From positions 1 to 6,546 of the forward strand of contig CACXEZ010000097.1 in the NCBI GenBank assembly GCA_902766815.1: 6,546 nucleotides of DNA. Reading direction: 5' to 3'. Below the pieces are notes generated by a model. It had not been told where the DNA came from, did not search any database, and saw nothing but the letters and a program-made list of their open reading frames with translations. The stretch is from an uncultured Erysipelotrichaceae bacterium (GTDB lineage: Bacteria; Bacillota_I; Bacilli_A; RF39; UBA660). The position numbers were made by a program, and so were the translations under genes. Shown in pieces: positions 5,420 to 6,546 of the stretch; position 1 is the first letter of the stretch, and the number at the start of each line of letters is the position of its first letter.

Positions 5420-6546
5420 ATGGTGAAGTATATGAGAAAAAAGAGATTTAATTTATCAAAGAAGAAAATTGTATATATCATTATTTTGACAATGATACTT
5501 TTTGTTCTTTTTTTTCTTTTGTGGTATCAAAAAACGGATAAATATGCTATAGTTAAAGCTCGAAGCTATAAGTTTAATATTAATCTTGTTAAAGATAGAT
5601 ATCATGATTTTGTTTCGGCGGTCGATCAGGCTATTATCTATGAGAAGGATGATGATGAATATAGAGCTGTTGCTAGTATTCATGGAGAGATAGAGTTGAG
5701 GTTAGATCCTAATTATGAGATAGTAGATGAATATTATAAAATATTGGATAGTGATTATTATGTTTCTTATCAGATGGTAAGGAAAATAGATAAATTAACT
5801 GAAGTGAGGGAAGAATATAAGTATTATTCTCATTATGTTGCTTTTAATGAGAGTATTGTTTTGAAGGATAAAGCGAAGCTTTATGTTAATGTGGATAGTT
5901 ATTATGAGGTATTGGGGGGGATTTATCCTATTATTGTTAAGGATAATGATAGATATGGAATTGAGTATAATCATGGTTTAGTTTATGTTAATAAAGAAGA
6001 TGTTTCGGAGATCGTTGAGGCAGATAATACTAGTGATGAAGTTGCGAATGGTGTGGGTGTCTTGAATTATCACTATACAGTTAGTTCTTCAAATGAGAAT
6101 GGAGAGTTAGATGAGTGTAGGCAATCGATTTGTATTACGGATACTATGTTTGATAGTCATATTGATTATTTGAAAGAAAATGGTTATTATGGGGCATCTA
6201 TTCGTGATTTGGAATTGTTTATTGATGGGAAAGTTAGATTACCTAAGAAAAGCGTTGTGATTACGATCGATGATGGCTGGTATGTATCTAGAAGTATTAA
6301 TATTTTAGAAAAGTATCAAATGTTAGGTTCTTTGTTTTTGATTGGTAGTTTGGCTAGTCCTTTAGATTATCAATCTGATTATTTAGAAGTTCATTCTCAT
6401 TCTTGGAATATGCATACGTTAGGACAATGTCCTAGTAGTGTAGGTAGAGGTGGGATTCTTTGTTTAGATGAGCAAACTATTTTGGATGATTTAAGAAAAA
6501 GTCGAGAGAGTTTAGATGATACAACTTATTTTTGTTATCCATTTTA
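5420..6546 (+). CDS. Membrane-anchored polysaccharide deacetylase, 3' end outside window
   Basis: The frame stays open to the right edge, giving 375 residues plus two bases. A basic N-terminus (RKKRFNLSKKK) and one hydrophobic helix at about 17-36 form an uncleaved signal anchor, so the rest should face outside. Residues about 77-125 and 147-200 look like two SH3-like modules (shared pattern ending YYVSYQMVRKI and VYVNKEDVSEI). The NodB/PF01522 catalytic domain starts near LNYHY at 215, with the Cys233/Cys238 pair usual in this subgroup. Motif 1 is TIDDGW (Asp284 likely base, Asp285 metal), motif 2 is SHSWNMH at 326-332 (His327 and His332 metal ligands), and motif 3 begins CYPF at 372-375, right at the edge. 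It would hydrolyse N- or O-acetyl groups on a surface glycan; the substrate is unknown. A G7 run at 5914-5920 falls in the second SH3-like module. It lies 85 nt after the tandem glycosyltransferase gene, behind a hairpin. Confidence 0.88.
   Translation, partial: MVKYMRKKRFNLSKKKIVYIIILTMILFVLFFLLWYQKTDKYAIVKARSYKFNINLVKDRYHDFVSAVDQAIIYEKDDDEYRAVASIHGEIELRLDPNYEIVDEYYKILDSDYYVSYQMVRKIDKLTEVREEYKYYSHYVAFNESIVLKDKAKLYVNVDSYYEVLGGIYPIIVKDNDRYGIEYNHGLVYVNKEDVSEIVEADNTSDEVANGVGVLNYHYTVSSSNENGELDECRQSICITDTMFDSHIDYLKENGYYGASIRDLELFIDGKVRLPKKSVVITIDDGWYVSRSINILEKYQMLGSLFLIGSLASPLDYQSDYLEVHSHSWNMHTLGQCPSSVGRGGILCLDEQTILDDLRKSRESLDDTTYFCYPF

Noticed and set aside
5456..5683. Minus-strand open frame opposite the deacetylase N-terminus
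   Set aside because: It lies opposite the membrane helix and linker of a gene with a good Shine-Dalgarno and full catalytic motifs.

Overview
The window is strongly AT-rich and uses the standard bacterial code: tryptophan is TGG and no TGA falls inside a gene. All genes are on the plus strand, tightly packed, with clear Shine-Dalgarno sequences. Base composition, AT-rich codon choice and gene content suggest a low-GC Gram-positive bacterium (Bacillota, probably Bacilli or an Erysipelotrichia/RF39-like gut lineage). This is a judgement from style and content; no taxonomic marker is present.

Layout: positions 1-786 hold the 3' part of a family 2 glycosyltransferase whose start lies outside the window. 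It overlaps by 8 nt a GtrA-family four-helix membrane protein (779-1240). UDP-glucose 4-epimerase galE follows 11 nt later (1252-2262, GTG start). An 82-nt gap then carries a good sigma-A-type extended -10 promoter (2288-2316). It leads into a DUF1972/GT4 glycosyltransferase (2345-3487) and, 11 nt on, a 611-residue protein with two GT2 domains (3499-5334). An 85-nt gap dominated by a 16-bp inverted repeat separates these from a membrane-anchored polysaccharide deacetylase, which runs off the right edge (5420 onward).

Together this is part of a cell-surface polysaccharide (capsule, wall polysaccharide or glycolipid) locus. GalE would supply UDP-galactose and, given Cys at gate position 299, plausibly UDP-GalNAc. 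Three cytoplasmic glycosyltransferases would assemble a lipid-linked repeat unit. The GtrA protein may help move a lipid-linked sugar across the membrane for side-chain addition, and the anchored deacetylase would remove acetyl groups from polymer outside the cell. The acceptor, linkages and polymer structure cannot be read from this window.

The gene families are all known; I do not see an entirely new system. The points worth a second look are the G7 tract in the deacetylase and T9 tract in gtrA (possible on/off switching), the U-tail-less hairpin before the deacetylase, the internal promoter, the GalE gate residue, and the deacetylase's two SH3-like modules.
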